DNA of 64,000 bases, from the NCBI GenBank assembly GCA_016931715.1, contig JAFGEF010000041.1, positions 38,966 through 102,965 of the forward strand, in the 5' to 3' direction. This DNA comes from Sedimentisphaerales bacterium. GTDB lineage: Bacteria; Planctomycetota; Phycisphaerae; Sedimentisphaerales; Anaerobacaceae. This document shows positions 37,261 through 46,842 of the stretch, piece after piece (within the stretch, counting starts at the first letter, position 1; each line of letters begins with the position of its first letter). The translations under genes were made by a program, and so were the position numbers. The notes below the pieces were generated by a model. That model made no database searches. It saw nothing but the letters and a program-made list of their open reading frames with translations, and was not told the DNA's origin.

Positions 37261-39501
37261 TTATACAATATTTAAGACAGCCTTTACGATTCTTTCAACA
37301 CTCGGAATGCTTGCCAGTTCCAGCGGCTCACTCATGGGCGGCGGGACATCCGCTGCCGCGAGGTTCACAGGCGCCGAATCGAGATAATCGAAGCCGTGCG
37401 AGCCATCCTCAAATTCGTACTCCATATACCGGCCGCTTATTTCCCTGCCTGCGCCGCAGATACAGAAGCCTTCGCTAACTGTAACAAGACGTCCTGTTTT
37501 ACGAACAGATTTTGCTACAGTATCAATATCCATCGGTTTTAATGTGCGCAGGTCGATTACTTCGACACTAATATTGTGTTTTTCCGCGAGAATTTTCGCA
37601 GCTTCGAGTGACCACATCGCCATCCTGCTGTAGCTTACAATTGTAGCATCTGTTCCTTTTCTTTTTATATCCGCTACGCCAAGCGGGATAATATAATCCC
37701 CTTCCGGCAAAGCGCCAAGCTGGCCATATGTCGCTTTATGCTCGATGAAAACGACAGGATTATCGCTGCGGATAGCGGCCTTAAGCAAACCTTTTGCATC
37801 GTAAGGCGTCGAGGGCATTACAACATAAAGACCAGGCGCGTGCATGAGCCATGCTTCGAGCGATTCCGAATGATGTGCGGCGATGCATCTTCCTACGCCG
37901 CCTTCGGTTCTCAGAACCATCGGCACTTTCGCTTTTCCGCCGAACATGTAGCGATTATAAGCGCCGACGTGAACAAGCTGGTCCATCGCGATTGTTACGA
38001 AATCGACATACATAATTTCAGCGACCGGTCTCATGCCTCGAAGGGCCGCTCCGACTGCTGCGCCTGCGATAGCAGCTTCGGAAATTGCTGTGTCAATAAC
38101 TCTTTCGGTTCCGAACTCCTTCAAAAGTCCGCGAGTTGCCTGATAAGCTCCGCCGTACAAACCGACATCCTCCCCCATGACAATAACATTTTTATCTCTT
38201 CTCAACTCTTCAGCCTGGGCAAGCGAGACAGCCTGGGCTATATTCATTATGTCCATATTGAATCTGGATTTAATTTCACCGCGTGCCTGCTCTGCGGCTT
38301 CTTTTTTTGTTTTTGCTGTCGATGAAGCAACGTGTTTCTTGAAAGCCTCCGTTGCTTCTGCTGCCTTTGCCGAAGCTGTTTTGTCAGCATCGATAATATC
38401 GCGTGTGTAACTTTCCTCGACATACACGTCCTTTGCAAAATCCGCCGGATTCGGCCACGGACTATCCATTGCGAACTTAGTCGCATCTTCTATTGTTTTA
38501 AAAGCTTTGTCTTTTATTGCATCCAACTGCTCGAGGGTGCAAAGTTTTCCGTTCAGCAGCTTATCCCGAAGAACATTAATCGGATCTCTGTCATGCCATG
38601 CTTTTTCCTCGTCCTTGGTTCTATATTCTCTCGGGTCGCTTCGGCTATGACCATACCAGCGATAGGTCTTTGCCTCGATAAAAATCATCTGGTTATCTTT
38701 TCTGGCTTTTTTCGCAGCTTCCTGAACCGCAAGAAATACCGCTAATACGTCCTGACCGTCAACTATCATCGCGGGTACGTCATAAGCTCCGGCCCTTACA
38801 GCAATATCTTCGATATTACTTGCTCGAACCGCTCCTTCAACTTCACTGCCTGAAAAAGGCACGCTCATTCCATAAAGGTTATTCTCTACAATAACAACGA
38901 GCGGCACAGCTAATGTTGAAGCCATATTCATAGCCTCGTGGAAGCTGCCCGTATTTGTCGCTCCATCACCGAAGAAAGAGAGTACGACTTTGCCTGTATT
39001 CTTATATTTCTCAGCGAGAGCTGCTCCAACCGCAGGAGCCTGGTTGCCTCCTACGATACCAGTTGAGCCGAGATTATGGCATTTTGAGACTTCAGCAATG
39101 TGCATCGAGCCGCCTCTGCCCTTGCAGTAGCCCGTCTCTTTGCCCATCAGTTCAGCCATCATCTGGTTCCAGTGGTCCTGGCGTTCTTTTTCATTGTCGG
39201 CGTATTTATTGCCGATAGCGCCGCAATGACCATGCCCGCGATGGGTTGAGCCGATTACATCACCCCTCTCAATCGCTGCTATCGCACCGGTCGCTACTGC
39301 TTCCTCACCGGCATAAAGGTGCGATGCGCCCTTTATGATGTTCTGACCGAGCAGGTCGAAAACCTTCTCCTCAAAATAACGAATTTCGTAAATCGTTCTG
39401 AGCCAGTCTTTTACATTTTCCAGACTGACAGTTTTGCTTTTGATAAGTGCCTGAACAGTCGGAGCTGCATTTTTTCGAGTGTCTTCAATATTAAATTTCA
39501 T
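37261..39501 (-). CDS. Fused E1 alpha-beta subunit of pyruvate/acetoin dehydrogenase
   Basis: 746 residues. The N-terminal 330 are E1 alpha (IYEIRYFEEKV, SHLYAGEEAVATG, thiamine diphosphate motif GDGATNTGSFHEAMN...VIVENN). An Ala/Lys/Glu-rich linker of about 50 residues follows (around 375-415). The C-terminal 325 are E1 beta (VIVMGEDVGLYGG, ISEAAIAGAAVGAAL, EIMYVDF). Normally alpha and beta are separate genes, so this is a natural fusion. It decarboxylates a 2-oxo acid and loads the acyl group on the E2 lipoyl domain encoded downstream. Confidence 0.94.
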   Translation of the reverse strand: MKFNIEDTRKNAAPTVQALIKSKTVSLENVKDWLRTIYEIRYFEEKVFDLLGQNIIKGASHLYAGEEAVATGAIAAIERGDVIGSTHRGHGHCGAIGNKYADNEKERQDHWNQMMAELMGKETGYCKGRGGSMHIAEVSKCHNLGSTGIVGGNQAPAVGAALAEKYKNTGKVVLSFFGDGATNTGSFHEAMNMASTLAVPLVVIVENNLYGMSVPFSGSEVEGAVRASNIEDIAVRAGAYDVPAMIVDGQDVLAVFLAVQEAAKKARKDNQMIFIEAKTYRWYGHSRSDPREYRTKDEEKAWHDRDPINVLRDKLLNGKLCTLEQLDAIKDKAFKTIEDATKFAMDSPWPNPADFAKDVYVEESYTRDIIDADKTASAKAAEATEAFKKHVASSTAKTKKEAAEQARGEIKSRFNMDIMNIAQAVSLAQAEELRRDKNVIVMGEDVGLYGGAYQATRGLLKEFGTERVIDTAISEAAIAGAAVGAALRGMRPVAEIMYVDFVTIAMDQLVHVGAYNRYMFGGKAKVPMVLRTEGGVGRCIAAHHSESLEAWLMHAPGLYVVMPSTPYDAKGLLKAAIRSDNPVVFIEHKATYGQLGALPEGDYIIPLGVADIKRKGTDATIVSYSRMAMWSLEAAKILAEKHNISVEVIDLRTLKPMDIDTVAKSVRKTGRLVTVSEGFCICGAGREISGRYMEYEFEDGSHGFDYLDSAPVNLAAADVPPPMSEPLELASIPSVERIVKAVLNIV

Positions 39502-39672
39502 CTCTTTATTCTCTTCAAAATCTATTTTTCATTAAACTAACCTGTTTTTAGTAAAAAATCAAGAATAGCGTAATATAGCATACTTAAAGGTTTAAGTCAA
39601 CGGTTGCTTGTCATTTTTTTTCACCTTGAATTTTTTACATACTTTTTACTTTCTCCACGATTGGCTTGAATA

Positions 39673-39678
39673 TATAAT
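39673..39678 (+). promoter_or_regulatory. Possible -10 box upstream of the lipoprotein gene
   Basis: A perfect TATAAT lies 40 bases before the ATG at 39719 in the divergent spacer. No good -35 is found at 17 bases, so this is a weak call. Confidence 0.28.
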
Positions 39679-39718
39679 GACGATATGCAAGAGAAGCTTC
39701 GTTATTGGATATTAAGAA

Positions 39719-41086
39719 ATGGAAAAAATTCAGAAAATCCCGTTCATAGTCTTTCTTTCCTTTATTTCCATACTATATGGATGTAAATCACAGGCTCCTG
39801 CATCAGAAAGTATAACTAATGAAAATATTGGAAAATTAGTGAGTTCTCAGGCAGACAGCAATGGAGTGATTCTACCTGATTACGCAATAGATGTTTTGCA
39901 TGTTTTTTCAAAATGGGAACCGAAATGGGAAGTTATGCAGTGTGACGAAAAACCAACATTAAAAATTAGCGGCTATGACGGCTACAGACTCGTTCTTCGT
40001 CAAAGTCATAAAGAATATTTAAACCTACCACAACAAAGAGAATTATCATATGACAATCTTAACTATGAAATAAAATATACCTACATCGACCAAGTTATTA
40101 TAAAAAATGAGAATACTCTTTCAGAAAACTTTATTGAAAAAATACCCTGGCTTGAACTCGAGCAGGAGTATTTTACAAAACCAGTATATATGGGGAAAGG
40201 TCAGGGCTTCGATTGGTTCACGAATACCACTCTTTATGTACAGGAATTTCTGCGAAGAGGATTAAACCTCGAAGGCGGAGATGATCGTATTAAACTGCTA
40301 ATGGATGGTCTCTATATTCAAGATAAAGGTTACATGACAGCGAATTCTGTTCCGCCTTTATTATCAGAATTTGGTGATAAAGCTGTCGATACAATTGAGC
40401 GGGCAGTTCAAACATGTAATGAAAAAGATTTAGTACGTAATATCCTGTTATTAAACGAAATACAAACACAAAAAAGCACAGAACTTCTGCGACGTTATTA
40501 CTATTCCGAAAATAATACAATTAAAAATACAGCCACGGCTTGTCTCACTCATGGACCTTTAAGAAAACAGGCAAAAAAAGAATATTTCGATATGCTCTCT
40601 AAGCAAAGAGGTATTACTGCAATTGGGAATGCATGTATAGAATTCAACTGGAAGGATGCCTTACCTTTGTTCAAAGATATTTGCTCTAAACCAAAAGGAT
40701 TGACAATTTATTATCTTGCCTATCCCATCAAGAGAAAACTTGAAGGAAATCCTATTCCCGAAGAACTGATTAAAGCTATGGATACCATAATTAAGTTTAC
40801 GATGTCCACTCAAGAAAATATAGAGGATAAATCAAAAGCAATAGCCGAAGCGAAACAAATTTTTATTGACTCACCAGATAAAGAAGCCGCTGCTGCAATT
40901 GCCATCAGCTTCGTCAATTTCATTACAAAAGGAAACAATATACAACAGGTCAGGGATAATTTCTGGGATATTTTGAGTAAACTCCCTAAATCAGAAACAA
41001 CAAAATTATATAAAATTCTTGAAGAGTCGGCAGATTCAGAAGAAGACCGCGATTTACTGCAGAAATTCCAGAAAATATTAAATTAA
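39719..41086 (+). CDS. Putative lipoprotein, helical
   Basis: 455 residues. The N-terminus MEKIQKIPFIVFLSFISILYGC ends in a lipobox (LYGC), so it is probably lipid-anchored after cleavage. The N-terminal half is mixed; the C-terminal half (from about residue 220) is made of helical repeats ('LLSEFGDKAVDTIERAV', 'NTATACL') that look like a HEAT-type solenoid. No catalytic motif was recognised. It is divergent from the E1 gene. The cell compartment is likely the periplasmic face of a membrane. Confidence 0.6.
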   Translation: MEKIQKIPFIVFLSFISILYGCKSQAPASESITNENIGKLVSSQADSNGVILPDYAIDVLHVFSKWEPKWEVMQCDEKPTLKISGYDGYRLVLRQSHKEYLNLPQQRELSYDNLNYEIKYTYIDQVIIKNENTLSENFIEKIPWLELEQEYFTKPVYMGKGQGFDWFTNTTLYVQEFLRRGLNLEGGDDRIKLLMDGLYIQDKGYMTANSVPPLLSEFGDKAVDTIERAVQTCNEKDLVRNILLLNEIQTQKSTELLRRYYYSENNTIKNTATACLTHGPLRKQAKKEYFDMLSKQRGITAIGNACIEFNWKDALPLFKDICSKPKGLTIYYLAYPIKRKLEGNPIPEELIKAMDTIIKFTMSTQENIEDKSKAIAEAKQIFIDSPDKEAAAAIAISFVNFITKGNNIQQVRDNFWDILSKLPKSETTKLYKILEESADSEEDRDLLQKFQKILN

Positions 41087-41217
41087 ACATGTTAAAATTC
41101 ACAGAATCATTCTGCATATTTTTCTTACATTTCAGGTGATTTTCGGTTATGTTTTATTAGGTGCGTTCATAACAAGATTCGCGGTTTTGTTTACAGCCGG
41201 AGGTCCGGCAGGAAAAT

Positions 41218-41901
41218 TTGAAAATGAAAAAAAAGAAAACGAAAAAAAGTCAGATAGATTTGCAAAAAGTCAGGCTTAATGCACAGCTTGAAAAATCGGT
41301 TGATACAATTCTTAATCTGCTTGAGCCTTTTTGCGCAAAATACCTGAATGAGGAATACTGGGCATTATGTCATGATATGACTATAGAGATTTATGATTCG
41401 GGTGCGCCCTTAGATCAAGGCAAGCCTGAAAGCTGGGCAAGCGGAATAGTACATGCGATAGGAATGGTTAATTTTCTTGATGACCCATCGTTTAGTCCTT
41501 ATATGAAATCTTCGCAGATTGCGGATGTATTCGGAGTATCACAAAATACAATGCTGAGTAAATCGAAGCAGATTCGTGATGAGCTTGATATTTTCCCGAT
41601 GGACCCGGAATGGTGCCTTGACTCTTTGCTTGCTGATAATCCGCTTGTATGGATGTTTGAGGTCGATGGTATGATTGTAGATATTCGCGATGCTCCGAGG
41701 GAAGTTCAGGAGCAGGCATGCAAAGATGGTTTAATTCCTTTTATTCCCGCCGATTTTAGGCAGGAGGAGAAACCGCGACATAAAAAAGAAAATAAAATAA
41801 AAATCATCGAATTTCCTTCAGGTAAAAATAAAAACAAACCAGAACCAGTTTCAGAACAAAAAGACACAAATCCAACTTTATTTGACAAATCGAAAGACTA
41901 A
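41218..41901 (+). CDS. DUF6398-like protein
   Basis: 227 residues from a TTG with AGGAA 7 bases upstream; an ATG two codons later (41224) is equally possible. Residues about 15-160 look like DUF6398: FCAKYLNEEYWALC, then ESWASGIVHAIGMVNFL, SSQIADVFGVSQNTMLSKSKQIRDEL. The middle has a helix-turn-helix feel (ADVFGVSQNTMLSK). The C-terminal 60 residues are Lys/Glu-rich and probably disordered. The function is unknown; regulation is a guess. The DedA-like gene starts 3 bp downstream. Confidence 0.65.
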   Translation: MKMKKKKTKKSQIDLQKVRLNAQLEKSVDTILNLLEPFCAKYLNEEYWALCHDMTIEIYDSGAPLDQGKPESWASGIVHAIGMVNFLDDPSFSPYMKSSQIADVFGVSQNTMLSKSKQIRDELDIFPMDPEWCLDSLLADNPLVWMFEVDGMIVDIRDAPREVQEQACKDGLIPFIPADFRQEEKPRHKKENKIKIIEFPSGKNKNKPEPVSEQKDTNPTLFDKSKD

Positions 41902-41904
41902 TCA

Positions 41905-42591
41905 ATGCCAAAGGATGATACGCGAGAAACAAATAACATTATTTCCGCTCGAACATCGCCGGCGCCACCAAGCTACGAATCTGTTCCCTGGTGGCACTGG
42001 CACAGGCGATTATATGACTGGGTGATTCATTTCGCTGATACAAAACACGGCCCGACTGCCTTGTTCGCTCTGAGTTTTGCGGAATCGAGTTTCTTCCCTG
42101 TCCCGCCTGATGTATTACTTGCGCCACTGTCACTCGGAGCGCCGAAAAAATGGTTCAGATTCGCGATGGCCTGCTCGATAGCTTCCGTGCTGGGTGGAAT
42201 ATTGGGATATTGCATCGGGATGTATCTCTGGGAAGCAATAAGTACATGGGTATTCGCTCATCTTAGCTGGATTGGACTAACAGAAGAAAATTTCGCAAAG
42301 TTTCAGACATGGTATGATAAATGGGATTTCTTGATAGTTTTTACGTGCGGTTTTACTCCCCTGCCGTATAAAGTGTGCACAATATCAGCTGGTGCAGCCG
42401 GAATATTTTTCCCGGGTTTTCTTATCGCTTCGGCAATAAGCCGCTCCGCAAGATTTTTCATTGTAGCTGGTCTCATGGGCTGGAAAGGTGAAAAAATCAG
42501 ACCTTTTATAGAAAAGTATTTCAACTGGTTCTCGCTTGCTTTCGGTATATTATTGATTGGCGGTTTCCTTGTGATAAAATGGATGCACTAA
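41905..42591 (+). CDS. DedA/YqaA-like inner-membrane protein
   Basis: 228 residues. After a 45-residue cytoplasmic head come about four TM helices with the VTT/DedA-type features: FAESSFFPVPPDVLLAPLSLG, GGILGYCIGMYLWE, and GFTPLPYKVCTISAGAAGI. These proteins are thought to act in membrane lipid (undecaprenyl or phospholipid) movement and membrane potential. The YqaA branch lacks a proven substrate. It is in a unit with the upstream DUF6398-like gene. Confidence 0.86.
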   Translation: MPKDDTRETNNIISARTSPAPPSYESVPWWHWHRRLYDWVIHFADTKHGPTALFALSFAESSFFPVPPDVLLAPLSLGAPKKWFRFAMACSIASVLGGILGYCIGMYLWEAISTWVFAHLSWIGLTEENFAKFQTWYDKWDFLIVFTCGFTPLPYKVCTISAGAAGIFFPGFLIASAISRSARFFIVAGLMGWKGEKIRPFIEKYFNWFSLAFGILLIGGFLVIKWMH

Positions 42592-42605
42592 TCGTTTTTC
42601 GTGTC

Positions 42606-42622
42606 GCGAGCTTCCAGCCCGC
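42606..42622. repeat. Half copy of the GC-rich palindrome family
   Basis: GCGAGCTTCCAGCCCGC is an imperfect hairpin with the same TTCC/GGA core as the element at 29655-29675. It lies in the 51-bp spacer before the AMMECR1 gene. Confidence 0.5.
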
Positions 42623-42642
42623 GCAATTATTAGAGTTGAATT

Positions 42643-43203
42643 ATGAATGATAAACAGAAAAACACATTGCTCAAAATCGCGCGTGACACTTTAGAGGCTT
42701 TAATAACACATAAGCCGAAACCTGTCCCGAAATCAGATGATCCTGAGATGAACTCTCACTGCGGCTGCTTCGTCACATTGAAAAACCACGAAAGACTTCG
42801 AGGCTGCATAGGCAGGTTTATTTCCGACATACCTTTAATCGAGCTGGTCGCTGAAATGACGATAGCTTCGGCATCAGAAGATCCTCGTTTTGAAGGAAAT
42901 CGCATAAAAGCAGGCGAGTTAAATAAGCTTGATATAGAAATATCTGTTCTCTCGCCGTTAAAGAAAACGGATGACCCGTTAAGTTTGAGACTCGGTATAG
43001 ATGGTATTTATATTAAAAGAGGATTTGCATCGGGATGTTTCCTGCCGCAGGTAGCAACTGAAACAGGCTGGACCAAAGAGGAATTTCTCTCATACTGCTG
43101 CGCCCATAAAGCAGGACTCGAATCAGATGCATGGAAAGACCCGAAAACAGAAGTTAGCCTTTTCACTGCCGAAGTTTTCGGAGCAGATTTTAAGGTTATT
43201 TAA
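42643..43203 (+). CDS. AMMECR1 / AmmeMemoRadiSam system protein A
   Basis: 186 residues. AMMECR1 signatures are present: GCFVTLKNHERLRGCIGRF near residues 40-60, DIPLIELVAEMTIASASEDPRF, LDIEISVLSPL, and the late FLPQVATETGWTKEEFLSYCC. The bacterial family is one arm of the AmmeMemoRadiSam system with a MEMO1-like protein and a radical SAM enzyme, neither of which is visible here. The biochemical role is not settled. Confidence 0.92.
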   Translation: MNDKQKNTLLKIARDTLEALITHKPKPVPKSDDPEMNSHCGCFVTLKNHERLRGCIGRFISDIPLIELVAEMTIASASEDPRFEGNRIKAGELNKLDIEISVLSPLKKTDDPLSLRLGIDGIYIKRGFASGCFLPQVATETGWTKEEFLSYCCAHKAGLESDAWKDPKTEVSLFTAEVFGADFKVI

Positions 43204-43366
43204 AATTCTATTTTTTAACTTTTTATTACAATTTTCCTTAAAGGACAACATTTCAATTTTCTCCTGTACAAAACAATTGAAAATTTATGTAATTTATATA
43301 CACTGTCCGATTGTAATATAGGTAAAGTATTAAAATTTGAGAAGATTTCTTAATATTGGAATTATT

Positions 43367-44587
43367 ATGACAGAATTGAAAATAAAAAATGAAAACGATA
43401 TAAAAATCGAACCTGCACAGCGCATAACCCGACTTCCTCCTTACTTATTCGGGCGACTGAACGCAATTAAGCTCGCCAAACGTCAGGAAGGAGCTGATAT
43501 TATTGACTTGGCTATGGGCAATCCCACTGATGGTGCGCCGCAGGTTGTTATCGATAAGTTAATAGAAGCGGTAAAAGACAAACGCAATCACAGATACAGT
43601 GCATCAAAAGGTATTAAAGGCCTGCTTCTTGAGATAGCAAAAAAATACGAGAGGAAATGGAACGTAACACTCGATCCAGAAAAAGAAGTTCTGGCTTGTA
43701 TAGGTTCGAAGGAAGGTTTCAGCCACTTATGTCTGGCAATGATGGGGCCTGGAGATACCGCGATAGTACCTGACCCGGCGTTTCCAATACATAACTACGC
43801 AGTAGCGCTTGCAGGCGGAAACGTTGTTTCTGTAGCGCTGGGCAATGATGAGGCTTTTATCAAGAGAATCGCTATGGTAATAGAGCATCTCTACCCTAAA
43901 CCAAAGCTGATGATTCTTAATTATCCTCATAATCCGACTGCAATGACAGTTGATGAAGGTTTTTTCGAACCGGTCGTCGAATTGGCAAAAAGGTTTGGTG
44001 TAGCTGTAATTCACGATTTCGCCTATGGCGAAACATGCTTCAACGGCTATAAAGCGCCAAGTTTTCTCTCTGTTAAGGGAGCAAAAGATGTAGGCGTAGA
44101 ATTTACAACTTTAAGTAAGCCCTATAATATGGCTGGTTTTCGTGTCGGTTTTATCGCAGGCAATAAAGACATGGTCAATTACCTTGCTACTATCAAGGGC
44201 TATTATGATTACGGCATATTTCAGCCTATTCAAATTGCAGGTATTATAGCTATGAGGGAATGCGATGAGGAAATTACCATACAGAACCAGAAATACCAGG
44301 CCAGGCGTGATGTAGTCTGTGAAGGCTTGCAAAGAATCGGCTGGGAAGTTGAAAAGCCGCGTGCTTCGATGTTTGTATGGGCAAAAGTACCGCAGGAACA
44401 TTCAAAGGGCAAAAGCAGTCTCGATTTTGCAATAGATTTACTGGAGAATGCTGATGTTGTAATTTCCCCCGGTCGCGCTTTCGGCGAAAATGGCGAAAAC
44501 TACATGCGAATCGCTCTGGTAGAAAATGAGCAGCGATTGAGACAGGCAGTGCGCAATATCAGCCGCTTCGTTAGAAAAATTACATAA
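43367..44587 (+). CDS. PLP aminotransferase, alanine/LL-diaminopimelate type
   Basis: 406 residues from ATG 43367; a TTG at 43337 is unlikely to be used. It is fold-type I class I/II: NYPHNPTAMTVD, HDFAYGETCFNGY, and the PLP-lysine in FTTLSKPYNMAGFRVGF. The C-terminus SPGRAFGENGENYMRIALVENEQRL fits AlaC and DapL-like enzymes. It would transfer amino groups between alanine or LL-diaminopimelate and 2-oxo acids. The exact substrate cannot be decided. Confidence 0.9.
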   Translation: MTELKIKNENDIKIEPAQRITRLPPYLFGRLNAIKLAKRQEGADIIDLAMGNPTDGAPQVVIDKLIEAVKDKRNHRYSASKGIKGLLLEIAKKYERKWNVTLDPEKEVLACIGSKEGFSHLCLAMMGPGDTAIVPDPAFPIHNYAVALAGGNVVSVALGNDEAFIKRIAMVIEHLYPKPKLMILNYPHNPTAMTVDEGFFEPVVELAKRFGVAVIHDFAYGETCFNGYKAPSFLSVKGAKDVGVEFTTLSKPYNMAGFRVGFIAGNKDMVNYLATIKGYYDYGIFQPIQIAGIIAMRECDEEITIQNQKYQARRDVVCEGLQRIGWEVEKPRASMFVWAKVPQEHSKGKSSLDFAIDLLENADVVISPGRAFGENGENYMRIALVENEQRLRQAVRNISRFVRKIT

Positions 44588-44690
44588 AATATAGCCTGCA
44601 CAGACAAAATTATACTCGCTATATAATATATGGTCATTTATATCAGCCAGACTGCGCTGGTGTTGACTATACCGTGAAACAAAGCCAATT

Positions 44691-45140
44691 TTAGAAAATC
44701 CTTGAGCTTTCGAGAATAAAGTTTACCGGGCCGTCGTTGATACTGCTCACAAGCATGTGTTCACCGAAAACGCCCTTCTCGACAGGAACATCTGATGCTC
44801 TTATCATTTCTGCAACTTTTTCATATAGCCTCTGTGCTTGCTGCGGATCGGCAGCTCCATCAAAGCCCGGACGTCGACCTTTGCGGCAGTCACCATGAAG
44901 AGTAAAATTGCTGACAAGTAAAATTGAGCCGTTTATGTCTTGAACGCTGAGGTTCATTTTATCCTCGTTATCAGCAAAGATGCGAAGATTAACGAGCTTG
45001 TCAGACATAAATTGTGCATCGGTTTCGTTATCGTTCCTGCCTATGCTTAAATAAACTAAAAGTCCCCTTCCGATTCGACCGACTGTATCGTCACGGACTT
45101 TTACATGTGCTTCAAGAACTCGCTGACAAACAAAACGCAT
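44691..45140 (-). CDS. dtd: D-aminoacyl-tRNA deacylase
   Basis: 149 residues, the normal Dtd length. The first signature SNFTLHGDCRKGRRPGF replaces the usual SQFTL. The second is NDGPVNFIL, where most Dtd proteins have NxGPVT, so the Thr is Asn. Dtd removes D-amino acids from tRNA, and the Gly-cis-Pro pair that selects chirality is kept. A fair match, but with substitutions near the active site. The upstream spacer is short and AT-rich; the ankyrin gene ends 78 bp upstream. Confidence 0.9.
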   Translation of the reverse strand: MRFVCQRVLEAHVKVRDDTVGRIGRGLLVYLSIGRNDNETDAQFMSDKLVNLRIFADNEDKMNLSVQDINGSILLVSNFTLHGDCRKGRRPGFDGAADPQQAQRLYEKVAEMIRASDVPVEKGVFGEHMLVSSINDGPVNFILESSRIF

Positions 45141-45217
45141 GAATATTATTCTATAATATTATTTATATATATCTACTATTATTATATTAATGAGTCTTTC
45201 AGAATCTGTGAATATTT

Positions 45218-46708
45218 CTATCTGCCTCTTCTTCCTCTTCCTGTAGTCATATCCTGGATCGGAGCATCTATCAACGTTTCGGGCATATCTGTAATAATCG
45301 GAGTCCCCTGCTCCTGCTGTATTTTCTCAAGTTCGTTTCTAACTTCATTGTAATCGTTTTGTCTTGCAAGAAGCAGCCCGTCTATCGCAGCTATGGTTTT
45401 ATTGGCGTTTTCTCCTTCCGCGATTTGTTTAAGAGAACTAATCTCAGAAATGATTTTGCTGGTCACAGACTCCATTAAACTCATTCTGCCGCCAGCATTT
45501 TCAATACTTGCGTTCAGCCATGTATCTACCTCAGTTTGTATTCCGGATGCATAAGTCGATTTAGGCTCTTCTGCTACAGGGGGGGTTATATTAGTCGTGT
45601 TTTGTGAAGTACCTCGCCTGCTTCCTCTTGTTGTTGTCATAGGCATTGCAGTTGTTCCTCTTGATCTTCGTGAACTTGTTGTCGTTCCGGTATTTTGCCT
45701 TTCCCTCTGTTGTTGGTCATTCCTTACTTCATTGCTAATCGCGATAAACGCTTTTTTTCTTGCCGCTATCAACTCATCTGCTTTTGCTACGGTTTTAACC
45801 GCTTTTTCTTCTTCAGCAATTTTCTTGGCAAATTCTACTTCATCCTCGAATTGTCTTCTGACGGCATTGATTAAAGTAGTCCTGTTATCTTCTGCTGCTC
45901 TTCTCCATTGACGCAATGATGACTTGCTGCCATCTGCAACATCCGCAACAGCTTTCTCAAGTCCTTCATAATTCTGTATTCTTGCTTTGACTTCGTTCGG
46001 TTCTAAATTAATGAAACCTGAAACTGAGTTCTCAAATTGTTCTACCGGCATAATCATATTATCAGGTGTCCCTGCTGTCGCTGTGACATTTTGATCCATC
46101 TGGCCAATTGCTGGATCCATATTTATATTGTTATCACCTGGCCCCCCCATTCTTGAATTCATATTACCAGGAAACATAGCATTTGCTCCTGGCATTCCCC
46201 TGCGGCTGCCCGGCATACCTTGATTTATTGCACCTGGTTCAGGTAGTGTAGCATCATGCTGCACAAGGATATCTCTAATGTTGCTCAAACCTATTTTTTC
46301 AGCCATAGAAAGTGGATTATCACCATTATTAGTTGCTATATTTACATTTACTCCCCTGGAAATTAGAGTTTCTACGATTTCCTTATTACCTGTTTCAATT
46401 GCCAAATATAAAGGCGTTTGTCCTAATTTATCTCTTGCATTTAAATCTGGCTGCTTATCGAGAATTAAGTCAATAACATCTTTTCTGCCGAATCTTACAG
46501 CCGCATGAAGTGGTGTCCAGTCTAAATCATTTATTTTAGTATTAACATCCATCATATTGTTTTGTAATAATTCCTGGATTTGTTGCGGCGTGCTTTCTGA
46601 AATTATTTGAACAAAAGATGGAAGTTCTTGATTTTCTGCATGCAAACTATTTGTAGGTACTAAAAAAGAAAGCGAGAATACTAATGATATGAACAATCTG
46701 CGATACAT
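45218..46708 (-). CDS. Secreted ankyrin-repeat protein with low-complexity tail
   Basis: 496 residues with a signal peptide (MYRRLFISLVFSLSFLVPTNSLHA) and SD AGGAGG. Residues about 50-150 hold three to four ankyrin repeats (LHAAVRFGRKDVIDLILDKQPDLNAR, TPLYLAIETGNKEIVETLISRG). A Met/Gly/Asn-rich segment follows (about 160-215), then helical regions with many Glu and Lys. An Arg/Thr/Ser-rich stretch lies near 370-395 (RRSRGTTAMPMTTTRGSRRG) and the C-terminus is RGRRGR. It is probably a periplasmic or exported interaction protein. Confidence 0.75.
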   Translation of the reverse strand: MYRRLFISLVFSLSFLVPTNSLHAENQELPSFVQIISESTPQQIQELLQNNMMDVNTKINDLDWTPLHAAVRFGRKDVIDLILDKQPDLNARDKLGQTPLYLAIETGNKEIVETLISRGVNVNIATNNGDNPLSMAEKIGLSNIRDILVQHDATLPEPGAINQGMPGSRRGMPGANAMFPGNMNSRMGGPGDNNINMDPAIGQMDQNVTATAGTPDNMIMPVEQFENSVSGFINLEPNEVKARIQNYEGLEKAVADVADGSKSSLRQWRRAAEDNRTTLINAVRRQFEDEVEFAKKIAEEEKAVKTVAKADELIAARKKAFIAISNEVRNDQQQRERQNTGTTTSSRRSRGTTAMPMTTTRGSRRGTSQNTTNITPPVAEEPKSTYASGIQTEVDTWLNASIENAGGRMSLMESVTSKIISEISSLKQIAEGENANKTIAAIDGLLLARQNDYNEVRNELEKIQQEQGTPIITDMPETLIDAPIQDMTTGRGRRGR

Positions 46709-46842
46709 GATATATCCTCCTGAAATATATAACTATTTCACAAAATATTTTAAAAAATCATTGTTTATAATATTGATACAACGTATTATTATACAATATT
46801 CCATTATTTTTCTTAACAATAAATTTATTTCATATTTAAAAT

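Noticed and set aside
37738..38325. 195-residue plus-strand frame inside the E1 gene
   Set aside because: Antisense shadow of the strongly conserved E1 beta coding sequence.
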